Shown piece by piece: positions 51,454-61,095 of a stretch of DNA of 64,000 nucleotides. The stretch is from NCBI RefSeq assembly GCF_900114375.1, contig NZ_FOSV01000004.1, positions 124,001 to 188,000 of the forward strand. Reading direction: 5' to 3'. The position numbers were made by a program, and so were the translations under genes. The notes below the pieces were generated by a model. The model had not been told where the DNA came from. It worked only from the letters and a program-made list of their open reading frames with translations, and made no database searches. The DNA comes from Methylorubrum salsuginis (lineage in GTDB: Bacteria > Pseudomonadota > Alphaproteobacteria > Rhizobiales > Beijerinckiaceae). Numbering within the stretch: the first letter of the stretch is position 1; the number at the start of each line of letters is the position of its first letter.

Positions 51454-51902
51454 GCACCGCCACGATCACCGCCACACGGACGGCTCTGAGCCCGATGCTG
51501 GCCCTGCGCGCCGGCATCCTCGCGCGACTCGGCAGCGATGCCGCGCTGGCCGCGCTGATGGGCGGCGTGGTGCGGCTCTACGACGAGCTGCCGCGGGGCG
51601 CGGCGCCGGTCTATGCCCTGTTCGGCGACGGCGAGGTCCACGACGATTCCGTCGAGGGCGCGCGCCGCCACCGCCATACCCTGGCACTCCACGTGATCGC
51701 CAAGCCCGGCTCGACCCGCACCGCGCTGGACGCCGCCGAGCGCATCGCCGTGCTCCTCGACGACGCGGCGCTCGGCCTGGACGGCCACGCCCTCGTGTTC
51801 CTGCGCCTCGGCACGCTCGCCGCCGCCCGCGACGAGCGCACGGGCGAGGCCCGCGCGACCCTCACCTTCGCGGCCGTGACCGAACTTTTGCCAACGGCCT
51901 GA
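51450..51902 (+). CDS. Tail terminator, DUF3168 (g8)
   Basis: A 150-residue DUF3168-family protein. ALRAGILARLGSDAALAALMG, VYDELPRGAAPVYALFG-type strand (VRLYDELPRGAAPVYALFGD), and HTLALHVIAKPGSTRTALDA are characteristic. RcGTA g8 is the tail terminator. ATGA overlap with g7 fixes the start. Confidence 0.86.
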   Translation: MSTATITATRTALSPMLALRAGILARLGSDAALAALMGGVVRLYDELPRGAAPVYALFGDGEVHDDSVEGARRHRHTLALHVIAKPGSTRTALDAAERIAVLLDDAALGLDGHALVFLRLGTLAAARDERTGEARATLTFAAVTELLPTA

Positions 51903-51934
51903 CCCCGAACCCCGAGACCGAACCGGAGCCGACC

Positions 51935-52345
51935 ATGAGCGCACAGAAGGGCAAGGACCTGCTGGTCCGGGTCAAGGACGGGACGAACGGCTTCGTCGCC
52001 GTCGCAGGCCTGCGCGCCCGCCAGATCGCCTTCAACGCCGAGACCGTGGACGTCACCAACGCCGATTCCGCCGGGCGCTGGCGCGAGCTGCTCGACGGGG
52101 CCGGGGTGCGCCGCGCCGCGATCAGTGGGGCCGGCGTGTTCCGGGACGAGGCCTCCGACGCGCGGCTGCGGCAGATGTTCTTCGACGGCACGATCGACCG
52201 CTTCCAGATCGTGGTGCCGGCCTTCGGCACGATCGAGGGGCTGTTTCAGATCTCCAGCCTCGAATATCGCGGCGACCATGCAGGCGAGGTGACCTACGAC
52301 ATGGCCCTCGATTCCGCTGGGCCTCTGACCTTCACGGCGGCTTGA
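51935..52345 (+). CDS. Major tail tube protein (g9)
   Basis: A 136-residue tail protein of the TP901-1/GTA type: SAQKGKDLLVRVKDG, FNAETVDVTNADSAGRWREL (the VDVTN motif is common to this family), and FQISSLEYRGDHAGEVTYDM. It forms the tail-tube hexamers. Position and length match RcGTA g9. Confidence 0.9.
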   Translation: MSAQKGKDLLVRVKDGTNGFVAVAGLRARQIAFNAETVDVTNADSAGRWRELLDGAGVRRAAISGAGVFRDEASDARLRQMFFDGTIDRFQIVVPAFGTIEGLFQISSLEYRGDHAGEVTYDMALDSAGPLTFTAA

Positions 52346-52349
52346 GGCC

Positions 52350-52673
52350 ATGGCCAACCGCAGACGCGGCGAGGTGCCCCTCGCCCTCGGCACCGAACGC
52401 TACACCCTCTGCCTGACGCTCGGCGCGCTCGCCGAACTGGAGGACGCCCTCGCGACGGGCGACCTCGTCGGGCTCGCCGAGCGGTTCGAGCGCGGACGCC
52501 TGAGCGCCCGCGACCTCATCGTCCTGCTCGGCGCGGCGCTCCGCGGCGGCGGCCACGCCCTCGACGATGCGGCGGTCGCCGCCCTGCCGCTGGCGGGCGG
52601 TTTTTCCGCCGTCACCGCGGCGCTCGGCGAGGCGCTCGCCGCCGCCTTCGGCGAGGCGACCCCAAACCCTTGA
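52350..52673 (+). CDS. GTA gp10 family tail assembly protein
   Basis: A 107-residue protein of the GTA_gp10 family: RRGEVPLALGTERYTLCLTL, GALAELEDALATGDLVGLAE and DLIVLLGAALRGGGH. Probably a tail assembly chaperone acting with the next gene and the tape measure. It starts 4 bp after g9 and its stop overlaps the next start. Confidence 0.88.
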   Translation: MANRRRGEVPLALGTERYTLCLTLGALAELEDALATGDLVGLAERFERGRLSARDLIVLLGAALRGGGHALDDAAVAALPLAGGFSAVTAALGEALAAAFGEATPNP

Positions 52674-52906
52674 GCCCCACGGGCGGGACGGCGCCGGCGG
52701 CGCAGGCCGCCGCCTTCCCGTGGGATGCCGTGATGGCGCTGGGGCTCTCGACCCTACGCTGGCGCCCGCGCGACGTCTGGGCCGCCACGCCCCGGGAGAT
52801 CGCCGCCGCTGCGGGCCTTGGCCCCCGACCCTCCGGCGATGCCCTCGGCCGGGCCGAGCTCGCCCGCCTCATCGCCGCCCATCCGGATCCGGAGACCCTT
52901 CGATGA
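52670..52906 (+). CDS. Phage tail assembly chaperone (g10.1, DUF2376)
   Basis: A 78-residue protein that starts with TTG overlapping the gp10 stop (TTGA). AFPWDAVMALGLSTLRWRPRDVWAATPREI is the DUF2376 signature. As in lambda G/GT, it lies between gp10 and the tape measure. It is small, and the rare start is decided by the overlap and frame. Confidence 0.82.
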   Translation: MSPTGGTAPAAQAAAFPWDAVMALGLSTLRWRPRDVWAATPREIAAAAGLGPRPSGDALGRAELARLIAAHPDPETLR

Positions 52907-53496
52907 GCGACAGCGACCGCAGCACCGCCGAGCGCGTCAAGCAGCTCGAAACCCTCGACCGGCTCGCCCAGAAATTCGGGCAGAGCCTGTCGGCGGCGTT
53001 CAACCAGAACCTCAATGCGGGGCGCCAGCTCGACGGCCTGCTCGGTACGCTCGCCACCAAGCTCGCGGGCGTGGCGGCGAAAGCCGCGCTCGATCCGCTG
53101 AAGGCCGGCGTGAAGGGGCTCGTCGACACGCTGCTGAGTTCGTCCGCCCCGTCGGCCGCCAATCCCACGGCCTTCGCCCACGGCGGCGTGCTCGACGGGC
53201 TCGGGCCGGGGGGGCCTCGTGTGCGGCCCTTCGCGGCCGGCGGAATCGTCGCGGCCCCCACCTACTTCCCGATGGGAGGCGACCTCGGCCTGATGGGCGA
53301 GGCCGGGCCGGAGGCGATCCTGCCGCTCCGGCGCGGCAGCGACGGCCGCCTCGGCGTCGCCGCGGGCGGGGCCGAGCGCCCGGTCGCCGTCACCGTCAAC
53401 ATCGCGACCCCCGATATCGAGGGCTTTCGCCGCTCCGAGGCCCAGGTCGCCGCCCGCCTCGCCCGCGCCGTGGCCCGCGGCCGCCGCGCACTCTGA
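52903..53496 (+). CDS. Short tape measure protein (g11)
   Basis: A 197-residue tail tape measure protein whose length sets tail length; it is about the size of that of RcGTA, so a very short tail is expected. Helical N-terminus (AERVKQLETLDRLAQKFGQS), Ala-rich middle, then the conserved FAHGGVLDG...FAAGGIVAAPTYFPMGGDLGLMGEAGPEAILPL motif of tape-measure C-termini (split: GLMGEAGPEAILPLRRGSDG). ATG overlaps g10.1 by 4 bp. Confidence 0.88.
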   Translation: MSDSDRSTAERVKQLETLDRLAQKFGQSLSAAFNQNLNAGRQLDGLLGTLATKLAGVAAKAALDPLKAGVKGLVDTLLSSSAPSAANPTAFAHGGVLDGLGPGGPRVRPFAAGGIVAAPTYFPMGGDLGLMGEAGPEAILPLRRGSDGRLGVAAGGAERPVAVTVNIATPDIEGFRRSEAQVAARLARAVARGRRAL

Positions 53497-53613
53497 ATCG
53501 CGTCGCGGTGCGCCTGACCCAGGGTCGGCCGCACCGCATCCGCCTGCCGTCGCAGGGGCAGCCTCGCGAGGGTCGCGCGGCTGGTCCGTCCACGCCGTGA
53601 GAGGCTTGCCCGC

Positions 53614-54249
53614 ATGCCGTCCGACTTCCACGAGGTGCGCTTTCCCCTCGACGTGGCCCTGCGCGGCAGCGGCGGCCCCGTGCGCCGCACCGAGATCGTC
53701 ACGCTGGCCTCCGGCCGCGAGCATCGCAACAGCCGCTGGGCGGATTCGCGCCGCCGCTACGATGCGGGCCTCGGCATCCGCACCCTCGATGCGCTCCACG
53801 CCGTGCTGGCCTTCTTCGAGGAGCGGCGCGGGCGCCTCTACGGCTTCCGTTACCGCGACCGGGTCGATCACCGGTCCGGCCCGCCGTCGCAGGCGGTCAC
53901 CCCGGCCGACCAGCGCATCGGCGTCGGCGACGGTGCGACCCGCGTCTTCGCGCTGGCCAAGACCTACGGCGACGGCCCGGCGCCCTACCGCCGCGTCATC
54001 GCCAAGCCGGTGGCGGCTTCGGTGCGGATCGCCCTCGGTGCCGTCGAGATGACGGGCGCGCAGGCCGTCTGCGATGCCGCCACCGGCCTCGTCACCTTCG
54101 CAGCACCACCGCCTCCGGGCGTTCCCATCACCGCCGGCTTCGAGTTCGACGTGCCGGTCCGCTTCGACACCGACGAATTGTCCATCGATCTCGCCGCCTT
54201 CACCGCGGGCGAGGTGCCGCGTGTGCCCCTCGTCGAGATCGTGCCGTGA
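53614..54249 (+). CDS. Distal tail protein, DUF2460 (g12)
   Basis: A 211-residue DUF2460-family protein: FHEVRFPLDVALRGSGGPVR, GREHRNSRWADSRRRYDAG, EERRGRLYGFRYRDRVDH and TGLVTFAAPPPPGVPITAGF are characteristic. In RcGTA it forms the distal tail ring. Preceded by GAGAGG; a 117-bp gap separates it from g11. Confidence 0.92.
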   Translation: MPSDFHEVRFPLDVALRGSGGPVRRTEIVTLASGREHRNSRWADSRRRYDAGLGIRTLDALHAVLAFFEERRGRLYGFRYRDRVDHRSGPPSQAVTPADQRIGVGDGATRVFALAKTYGDGPAPYRRVIAKPVAASVRIALGAVEMTGAQAVCDAATGLVTFAAPPPPGVPITAGFEFDVPVRFDTDELSIDLAAFTAGEVPRVPLVEIVP

Positions 54250-54259
54250 GACCCGACCC

Positions 54260-55153
54260 ATGCGCGCGATTCCTGCTGCCCTGGCCGCCCGCCTCGACGG
54301 CGCCGCCACCACCCTGTGCCGTTGCTGGGCCCTGCATCGCCGCGACGGCGTCAGCTTCGGCTTCACCGATCACGACCGCGACCTGAGCTTCGGCGGCCTC
54401 ACCTACGAGGCCCGCACCGGGCTGGAGGCGGCCGAAGCCTCCACCGAGCTCGGCTTCGCCGTCGGCGGCGGCGAGGTGGCCGGCGCGCTGACCTCGACGG
54501 GCATCCACGAGGCCGACGTGGCGGCGGGCCTCTACGACGGCGCCGGCATCGAGACCTGGCTGGTCGATTGGATGGTGCCGGAGGCGCGCCTGCTCCTCGA
54601 CGTGGCGAATCTGGGAGAGCTGCGCCGGGCCGGCGGCGCCTTCGTGGCGGAGCTGCGCGGGCTGATGCACCGCCTCGACGTGCCGACCGGCCGCCTCTTC
54701 CGCGCGACCTGCGACGCCGATTTCGGCGACGCCCGCTGCGGCATCGCTCTCACCGATCCGCGCTACCGCACCACCGGAACCGTCCTCGCCGCCCTCGAAC
54801 CGAGCCGGCTCGAGGTCACCCTCGCCGACGACTTCGCCCCGGGCTGGTTCTCGGGCGGGGGCCTCACCTGGACCGGGGGCGCCAATACAGGCAGCACCGC
54901 CGACCTGCGGGCCGAGAGCCGCGACGGCGCAATCGCCCAGCTCGATCTATGGGAGCCGCCGCCTCGGCCGGTCGTGCCGGGAGACACATTCCGGCTCACG
55001 GCGGGCTGCGACAAGCGGCTGGCCACCTGTCGCGACCGCTTCGCCAACGCGGTCAACTTCCAGGGCTTCCCGCACATGCCGGGCAACGACTTCGTGCTGC
55101 GCGGCGTCGGGGGCGGCCCGGCCCGCCTCGACGGCGGCAGCCTGTTCCGGTGA
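54260..55153 (+). CDS. Tail hub protein with Fe-S cysteines, DUF2163 (g13)
   Basis: A 297-residue DUF2163-family protein. FTDHDRDLSFGGLTYEARTG and FVAELRGLMHRLDVPTGRLF are typical. Four cysteines in ATCDADFGDARCG (about 152-161) and GCDKRLATCRDRF (about 253-262) match the set reported to hold an iron-sulfur cluster in the RcGTA hub. CxxRFxNxxNFxGFPHMPGND closes the motif. Starts 10 bp after g12. Confidence 0.92.
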   Translation: MRAIPAALAARLDGAATTLCRCWALHRRDGVSFGFTDHDRDLSFGGLTYEARTGLEAAEASTELGFAVGGGEVAGALTSTGIHEADVAAGLYDGAGIETWLVDWMVPEARLLLDVANLGELRRAGGAFVAELRGLMHRLDVPTGRLFRATCDADFGDARCGIALTDPRYRTTGTVLAALEPSRLEVTLADDFAPGWFSGGGLTWTGGANTGSTADLRAESRDGAIAQLDLWEPPPRPVVPGDTFRLTAGCDKRLATCRDRFANAVNFQGFPHMPGNDFVLRGVGGGPARLDGGSLFR

Positions 55154-55163
55154 GGAGGTCGCT

Positions 55164-55616
55164 ATGGGAGTCTCGGTGGCCGACCGGATCGTCGCGGAGG
55201 CCCGCGCCTGGGCCGGCACACCCTACCGGCATCAGGCCTCGCTCAGGGGCGTGGGCTGCGACTGCCTCGGTCTCTTGCGCGGCGTCTGGCGCGGCGTGCT
55301 CGGGCCCGAGCCGGAGGAGGCGCCGCCCTACGCGGCCTCCTGGGCCGAACCCGCCGAGGGCGACGATCCCCTGGCGGCGGCCGCGCGCCGCCATCTCGTG
55401 CCGGTGCCGACCCCGCTGCCGGCTTACGTGCCGCAGGCCGGCGACGTGCTGCTCTTCGCCTTTCGCGCCAATTTGCCGGCAAAGCACTGCGCCATCGCCA
55501 CCGGCCCGGCCGCGATGATCCACGCCCATGACGGCGCGGCGGTGACCGAGGTCGCCCTGACACCATGGTGGCGCCGCCACCTCGCTTACGCATTCCGTTT
55601 TCCCGGCCTCGATTGA
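55164..55616 (+). CDS. NlpC/P60 cell-wall peptidase (g14)
   Basis: A 150-residue cysteine peptidase of the phage NlpC/P60 type, likely cutting peptidoglycan during DNA entry. The catalytic cysteine lies in GVGCDCLGLLRGV (Cys34, DCLGL), with GTPYRHQASLRG before it and the His in KHCAIATG...MIHAHDG. GAGGAGG upstream. Matches RcGTA g14 in order and size. Confidence 0.92.
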   Translation: MGVSVADRIVAEARAWAGTPYRHQASLRGVGCDCLGLLRGVWRGVLGPEPEEAPPYAASWAEPAEGDDPLAAAARRHLVPVPTPLPAYVPQAGDVLLFAFRANLPAKHCAIATGPAAMIHAHDGAAVTEVALTPWWRRHLAYAFRFPGLD

Positions 55617-55650
55617 GGCTGGCCTCATTCCTCACCCTGGAGGATCTGCC

Positions 55651-58600
55651 ATGACGACGATCGTCCTCCAGACGGCCGGCGAGGCGGTCGGCAGCGCGCT
55701 CGGCGGGCCCATCGGCGGCATGATCGGCCGCGTCGTCGGCGCGGCGGGTGGCGCGGCCCTCGACGATGCCCTGTTCGGCGGGGCCGGCGGCGCCCGTGTC
55801 GTCGAGGGGCCGCGCCTCACCGAAGTCGCCGGCCTCGCCTCCACCGAGGGCGCGCCGGTGCCGCGGGTCTATGGCCGGGCGCGGATCGGCGGCACGTTGA
55901 TCTGGGCGACGCGCCCGCTCGAAGTCGCCAACACCACGGTGGAGCGCTCGCGCTCCGGTGCCAAGGGCGGCGGGGGCGGCCCGAAGACCGTGCGCACCGC
56001 CTACAGCATCTTCGCCGACCTCGCGGTCGGCCTCTGCGCGGGCGAGATCGCTCTCGTGCGCCGGATCTGGGCCGACGGGACCGAGCTCGACCTGACGACG
56101 CTGACCTATCGCATCCACACCGGCACTGCGATGCAGGCGCCCGACCCGCTGATCGTCGCCAAGGAGGGGGCGGACAACGCCCCGGCCTATCGCGGCCTCG
56201 CCTACATCGTGTTCGAGCGCCTGCCGCTCGCCGCCTTCGGCAACCGCATCCCGCAATTCGCCTTCGAGGTGGTCCGCCCGGTCGCCGGGCTGGCGCAGCA
56301 GATCCGCGCCGTCTGCCTGATCCCCGGCTCGACCGAGTTCGGGCTCGACCCGCTGCCGGTGAGCGAGGATGCGGGCTTGGGCGCGACGAAGCCGGCCAAC
56401 CGCTTTCAGCTCCAGGGGGCGAGCGACGTGCTGGCTTCCCTCGACGCCCTGCAGGCGCTCTGCCCGAACCTCGTGCGGGTCTCGGTGGTGGCGAGCTGGT
56501 TCGGCGACGATCTGCGCGCCGGCCGCTGCACCGTGACGCCGCGGGTCGATTCCGCCGCCAAGGTCACGACGGGCGACGTTTGGGCGGTCGCCGGCCGCAC
56601 CCGCGCGAGCGCCGCGACCGTCTCGCGCTCGGGCGACGGGGCCGCCTATGGCGGCACGCCCTCCGATGCCGGCCTGACCCGCCTCGTGGCCGAGTTGACC
56701 CGCCGCGGGCTGGCCACCGTGCTCTACCCTTTCGTGATGATGGACGTGGCGGCCGGCAACGTCCTGCCGGACCCGCGCAATCCCGCGGGCACGCAGCCGC
56801 CCTATCCGTGGCGCGGGCGCATCACCTGCGATCCCGCCCCCGGTCTGCCCGGCAGCCCGGACGGCAGCCCGGCCGCGGCCGATCAGGTGGCCGCCTTCTT
56901 CACCGGGCCTCAGGGCTACCGGGCGATGATCCTGCACTACGCCGGTCTCGCCGCCGGCTGGGCTGCAGCGGGCATGCCGCTTGCCGGCTTCATCCTCGGC
57001 AGCGAGTTCGCGAGCCTCACCCGCGTGCGGGGCCCGAGCGGCTACCCGGCGGTCGAGCGGTTCCGGGCCCTGGCCGGGGAGGTGCGTGGTCTCCTCGGCC
57101 CGAGCGTCGCCCTGGTCTACGCCGCCGACTGGACCGAGTACGGCGCCGATGTCCGCGAGGGCGGCGCTTCGGTGCGCTTCCCCCTCGATCCGCTCTTCGC
57201 CGATCCGGCGATCAGCGCCGTCGGTATCGACTACTACCCGCCGATCTCCGACTGGCGCGACGGCACCGGTCATCGCGACGCGGCGGAGGCTGCGAGCATC
57301 TACGACCGTGCCTATCTGAAGCGGCGGCTCGGCGCGGGCGAGGCGTTCGACTGGTTCTATGCCAGCCCCCAGGACCGCGCCGCGCAGGTTCGCACGCCGA
57401 TCACCAACGGCGCCGACCGGAAGCCGTGGGTCTTCCGGGCCAAGGATCTGGTGGCGTGGTGGTCGAACCCGCATGTCGAGCGGGTGGGCGGCGTCGAGAC
57501 CGGCCCGACCGCCTGGGTGCCGCAATCGAAGCCGATCTGGCTCACCGAGATCGGGGTGCCGGCGGTCGATCGCGGCACCAACGGCCCGAACGTCTTTCCC
57601 GATCCGAAATCCTCGGAGAACGCCGCGCCCCCCTTCTCCCGCGGCTTCCGCGACGATCTCATCCAGATCCGCGGCCTGGAGGCGATCCTCACACGGTTCG
57701 ACCCGACGACCGAAAAATTTGAGCCGGCTCATAATCCGGTTTCGCCGCTCTATGGCGGTCGGATGATCGCGCCGGACGACGTGTTCGTCTGGGCCTGGGA
57801 CGCGCGGCCTTTTCCGGTCTTTCCGGATTTCCGGACGGTCTGGTCGGATGCCGAGAACTGGGCGCTCGGTCACTGGATCACGGGACGCCTCGAGGGGCTC
57901 GACCTCGACCGGCTGATCGCCGCGATCCTGGCCGATCTCGGCATCGAGGCGCCCGCGGTGATCGAGGCCGCGGGTTTCCTCGACGGTTACGTCCTCGACC
58001 GGCCGCTCTCGGCCCGCGAGGCGCTGGAGCCGCTCGCCCGCCTCTACGGCCTCGACGTCTCGGTTTCCGCCGGCACCCTGCGGGTGAGCGGACCCGAAGG
58101 CCGTCCGCCCGTGACGATCGCGGCCGACGACCTCGTCCTGGCCGAGCGCGACGACGCGCCCTTGCGCCTCGTGCGGGCCGAGGAGAGCGCGTTGCCCCGC
58201 GCCGTCGAGATCGGCTTCTCGGACGGTGAGAGCGCGGAATACCGCCGCGCTTCGGCGTCGGCCCAGCGCCCCGGCGGCGCCCGGCGGCGGGAGGCCCGCA
58301 TCGAGGCGGCTCTGGTGACGCGGCGCGATGCGGCGCAGGACCTGGCGGAAACCCTGCTCGACGCGAGTCTGGCCGGCCGCGAGACCGCTGCCTTCGCGTT
58401 GAGCCCCCGGCGGCTCGATCTGGAGCCCGGCGACCGCCTGCGCCTGCCGGGCGGCGCCCTGCACCGGATCGCACGCATCGACGACTCGCCGGAGGGCCGC
58501 CGGCTCGAAACGCAAGGCGTGCCGCCGACGGGCCGCGATTCCCGCCCCGTCCGCTCCCCTGTGTCGCCTGCGCGGACCCCGCCTTTCCTGCCGGGCCCGG

Positions 58601-59538
58601 TCTTCGCCCGCGCCCTCGACCTGCCGGTGACGCGGGGCGCGCCGACGCCGCTCTCCTATCTGGCGGTCGCCGCCGAGCCCTGGCCCGGCGCCGTCGCGGT
58701 CTGGCGCTCGGGCGGCGAGGGCGCGCCGTTCGCGCTCCACCGCCTCGTCGATCATCCGGCCTGCCTCGGCCAAACATTGTCCGCCCTGGCCCCCGGACCC
58801 CTCTGGCGGTTCGACCGCAATGCCCGGCTCGACGTGACACTGCGCCATGCGGACGGGCTCGGTTCTGTCACCGAGGCGGCGGCGCTGTCGGGCGCCAACC
58901 TGTTCGCCCTGGTTGGGCCGGATGGGGGTGTCGAGCTCTTCTCGGCGGCCGGGGCCGCGCTGACCGGGCCGGATACGTGGCGGCTGACGATGCTGCTGCG
59001 GGGGCTCGCCGGCAGCGAGGCGGCCGCGGGCCGCGCGGTGCCCGCGGGCAGCCTGATCGTGCGGCTCGACGACGGCGCGGTCGTGCCCCTGGTCGAGCGC
59101 CTCGACGAAGCCGGGCGCCGCTTCCTCTACCGGATCGGGCCGGCGGGCCGCGACCCGGCCGATCCGGCTTTCATCGGCCTGGAGGCGACCGCGGGCCTTA
59201 CCGCCTTCGTCCCCTTGAGCCCCGTCCACCTGCGGGCGCGGCGGGAGGCCGGGGGCCTGCGTCTCTCCTGGACCCGCCGGGCCCGGCGCGACGCCGATGC
59301 CTGGGAGCCCGCCGACGTGCCCCTCGACGAGGCGTCGGAGGCTTACGCCGTCGACATCCTCGGGCCCGACGGCACCCTCCGGCGCAGCCTCACCGCCACC
59401 GGCCCGAGCCTGCTCTACGCGGCAGAGGCGGGCGATTTCGGCGGTCCCGTCACCGAGATCGATGTCGCGGTGGCGCAACTCGGCACCGTCGGCGGGCGCG
59501 GTCCCGCCTGCCGGGCGCGGGTGAGCGTGCAGACGTAA
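55651..59538 (+). CDS. GTA baseplate megatron / host-specificity protein (g15)
   Basis: A 1,295-residue multidomain protein at the tip of the tail. The N-terminus has a Gly-rich hydrophobic segment (EAVGSALGGPIGGMIGRVVG). Next come the hub-like PRVYGRARIGGTLIWATR region and a TIM-barrel-like domain (about 410-740; MILHYAGLAAGWAAAGMPLA, GSEFASLTRVRG, VDYYPPISDWRDG-like GIDYYPPISDWRD, KPIWLTEIGVPAVDRGTNGP). A phage-tail_3 domain (about 750-1000) and a C-terminal domain with LRGLAGSEAA and LRLSWTRRARRDAD follow. It probably recognises the recipient cell. Full length as in other GTA clusters. Strong GGAGG upstream. Confidence 0.94.
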   Translation: MTTIVLQTAGEAVGSALGGPIGGMIGRVVGAAGGAALDDALFGGAGGARVVEGPRLTEVAGLASTEGAPVPRVYGRARIGGTLIWATRPLEVANTTVERSRSGAKGGGGGPKTVRTAYSIFADLAVGLCAGEIALVRRIWADGTELDLTTLTYRIHTGTAMQAPDPLIVAKEGADNAPAYRGLAYIVFERLPLAAFGNRIPQFAFEVVRPVAGLAQQIRAVCLIPGSTEFGLDPLPVSEDAGLGATKPANRFQLQGASDVLASLDALQALCPNLVRVSVVASWFGDDLRAGRCTVTPRVDSAAKVTTGDVWAVAGRTRASAATVSRSGDGAAYGGTPSDAGLTRLVAELTRRGLATVLYPFVMMDVAAGNVLPDPRNPAGTQPPYPWRGRITCDPAPGLPGSPDGSPAAADQVAAFFTGPQGYRAMILHYAGLAAGWAAAGMPLAGFILGSEFASLTRVRGPSGYPAVERFRALAGEVRGLLGPSVALVYAADWTEYGADVREGGASVRFPLDPLFADPAISAVGIDYYPPISDWRDGTGHRDAAEAASIYDRAYLKRRLGAGEAFDWFYASPQDRAAQVRTPITNGADRKPWVFRAKDLVAWWSNPHVERVGGVETGPTAWVPQSKPIWLTEIGVPAVDRGTNGPNVFPDPKSSENAAPPFSRGFRDDLIQIRGLEAILTRFDPTTEKFEPAHNPVSPLYGGRMIAPDDVFVWAWDARPFPVFPDFRTVWSDAENWALGHWITGRLEGLDLDRLIAAILADLGIEAPAVIEAAGFLDGYVLDRPLSAREALEPLARLYGLDVSVSAGTLRVSGPEGRPPVTIAADDLVLAERDDAPLRLVRAEESALPRAVEIGFSDGESAEYRRASASAQRPGGARRREARIEAALVTRRDAAQDLAETLLDASLAGRETAAFALSPRRLDLEPGDRLRLPGGALHRIARIDDSPEGRRLETQGVPPTGRDSRPVRSPVSPARTPPFLPGPVFARALDLPVTRGAPTPLSYLAVAAEPWPGAVAVWRSGGEGAPFALHRLVDHPACLGQTLSALAPGPLWRFDRNARLDVTLRHADGLGSVTEAAALSGANLFALVGPDGGVELFSAAGAALTGPDTWRLTMLLRGLAGSEAAAGRAVPAGSLIVRLDDGAVVPLVERLDEAGRRFLYRIGPAGRDPADPAFIGLEATAGLTAFVPLSPVHLRARREAGGLRLSWTRRARRDADAWEPADVPLDEASEAYAVDILGPDGTLRRSLTATGPSLLYAAEAGDFGGPVTEIDVAVAQLGTVGGRGPACRARVSVQT

Positions 59539-59557
59539 TCCTCACCGGAGCCACATC

Positions 59558-61084
59558 ATGGCCGACACCACCCCGAGCCTCGCCCTGCCCCTGATCGCGG
59601 CCGGGCAGGCGCAGAAGCACGTCACCCATAACGAGGCCCTGGCGCTCCTCGACGCACTGGTCCAGCTCGCGGTGATCGACAAGGATCTGGCCGCCCCGCC
59701 CACGAGCCCGGCCGAGGGCGACCGCTACATCGTCGCCGCCGATCCGTCCGGGGCCTGGGCCGGTTGGGCCGGGCGGATCGCCCGCTATCAGGACGGGGCG
59801 TGGCTCTCGCGGATGCCGCGGCCGGGCTGGCTCGCCTTCGTGGCCGACGAGGCCGAACTCTACAGCTTCGTCGGCGGTGCCTGGGTTGCCTTCCGCTCCA
59901 CCTTCACCACGCTCCAGAACCTGACGCGGCTCGGGCTCGGCACGTCGGCCGACGCGCAGAACCCGTTCGCGGCCAAGCTCAACAAGGCGCTCTGGACTGC
60001 GCTGGCGACGGGCGAGGGGGGGACGGGGGATCTGCGCTACACCCTCAACAAGCAGGCGGCGGGCAACGTGCTGTCGCTGCTGCTGCAGACGGGCTTTTCC
60101 GGTCGCGCCGAGATCGGCCTCGTCGGCAGCGACAATCTCGGCCTGCGCGTGAGCCCGGACGGCGCCACCTGGCTCCCCGTGTTCAGTGTGGAGCGCACGA
60201 CCGGCGCGGCCACCTTCGACAAGGGCACCCTGCGCGAGGAGGTCGCCGTCGTCACCGCGACGGGCCCCTGGACCAAGCCGTCCTGGGCGCGGGAGGTGAC
60301 CTGCATCGCGATCGGCGGGGGCGGGGGCGGGGGATCCGGCCGGCGCGGGGCGGGTGGCAGCGTGCGGACGGGCGGGGGAGGGGGCGGGGCCGGCGGCCTC
60401 GCCGAGGAAACGTTCCTAGCCAGCGAACTGGCCGCGACGCTCTCCATCGAGATCGGCGCGGGCGGTCTCGGGGGAGCCGCCGTCGCGGCCGACAATGCCA
60501 ACGGCAATCCCGGCGGCCAGGGCGGCGCCAGTCGCGTCGTCTCGAATGGCCTCGGCATCTTGGCGGCCAGTGGCGGGCTCGGCGGTCAGGGGGGATCGAC
60601 GGGGAGCGCGGGCGGCGGTCTGGCCGGTTCCGCGTTCACGATGGACATCGGCGGTTCCGGCAACGGAGCGTCGTCCTCCGGCTCCGGCGGAACCGCCCCG
60701 CAAGCCGCGAACGGCTATCGGGCCGGAGCCGGCGGCGGGGCCGGCGGCGGCCTCACGTCGGGAGATACGCCGTCTCCGGGCGGCTTCAGCGGATACGGCT
60801 ACCTGATCGGCAATGGCCGCGTGACTCCGATTTCGGCCGGCGGCAACGCGCCGGGCGGAAACGGGTCCGTGGGCGCTGCCAAGTCCTGGCAGCGCGGTTT
60901 CGGCGGTGGCGGTGGCGGCGGCGCGGGCGGCAACGCGGCCGGAACGGTCGCGGGCGGGAACGGTGGCATCGGCGCTGCGGCCGGCGGCCCCGGCGGCGGC
61001 GGCGGGGCCTCGACCAACGGCGCGGCCTCCGGTGCCGGCGCCGATGGCGGGCGCGGCGAGGTCTGGATCGTCTCTCGCGGTTGA
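59558..61084 (+). CDS. DUF2793 protein with Gly-rich tail domain
   Basis: A 508-residue protein. The N-terminal 200 residues match DUF2793, a family next to GTA/phage tail genes (LIAAGQAQKHVTHNEALALL, DKDLAAPPTSPAEGDRYIVA, FVADEAELYSFVGGAWVAF). From about 250 to the end the sequence is mostly Gly/Ala/Ser (GGGGGSGRRGAGG, AGGGAGGGLTSGD). It probably forms a fibre- or collar-like appendage. It begins 19 bp after g15. Confidence 0.82.
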   Translation: MADTTPSLALPLIAAGQAQKHVTHNEALALLDALVQLAVIDKDLAAPPTSPAEGDRYIVAADPSGAWAGWAGRIARYQDGAWLSRMPRPGWLAFVADEAELYSFVGGAWVAFRSTFTTLQNLTRLGLGTSADAQNPFAAKLNKALWTALATGEGGTGDLRYTLNKQAAGNVLSLLLQTGFSGRAEIGLVGSDNLGLRVSPDGATWLPVFSVERTTGAATFDKGTLREEVAVVTATGPWTKPSWAREVTCIAIGGGGGGGSGRRGAGGSVRTGGGGGGAGGLAEETFLASELAATLSIEIGAGGLGGAAVAADNANGNPGGQGGASRVVSNGLGILAASGGLGGQGGSTGSAGGGLAGSAFTMDIGGSGNGASSSGSGGTAPQAANGYRAGAGGGAGGGLTSGDTPSPGGFSGYGYLIGNGRVTPISAGGNAPGGNGSVGAAKSWQRGFGGGGGGGAGGNAAGTVAGGNGGIGAAAGGPGGGGGASTNGAASGAGADGGRGEVWIVSRG

Positions 61085-61095
61085 GGAGAAGCCCC

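Noticed and set aside
55243..59478. 1,411-codon open frame antisense to the g15 gene
   Set aside because: Arg/Gly/Pro/Ala-rich translation with no domain; a shadow caused by high GC third positions of the real plus-strand gene.
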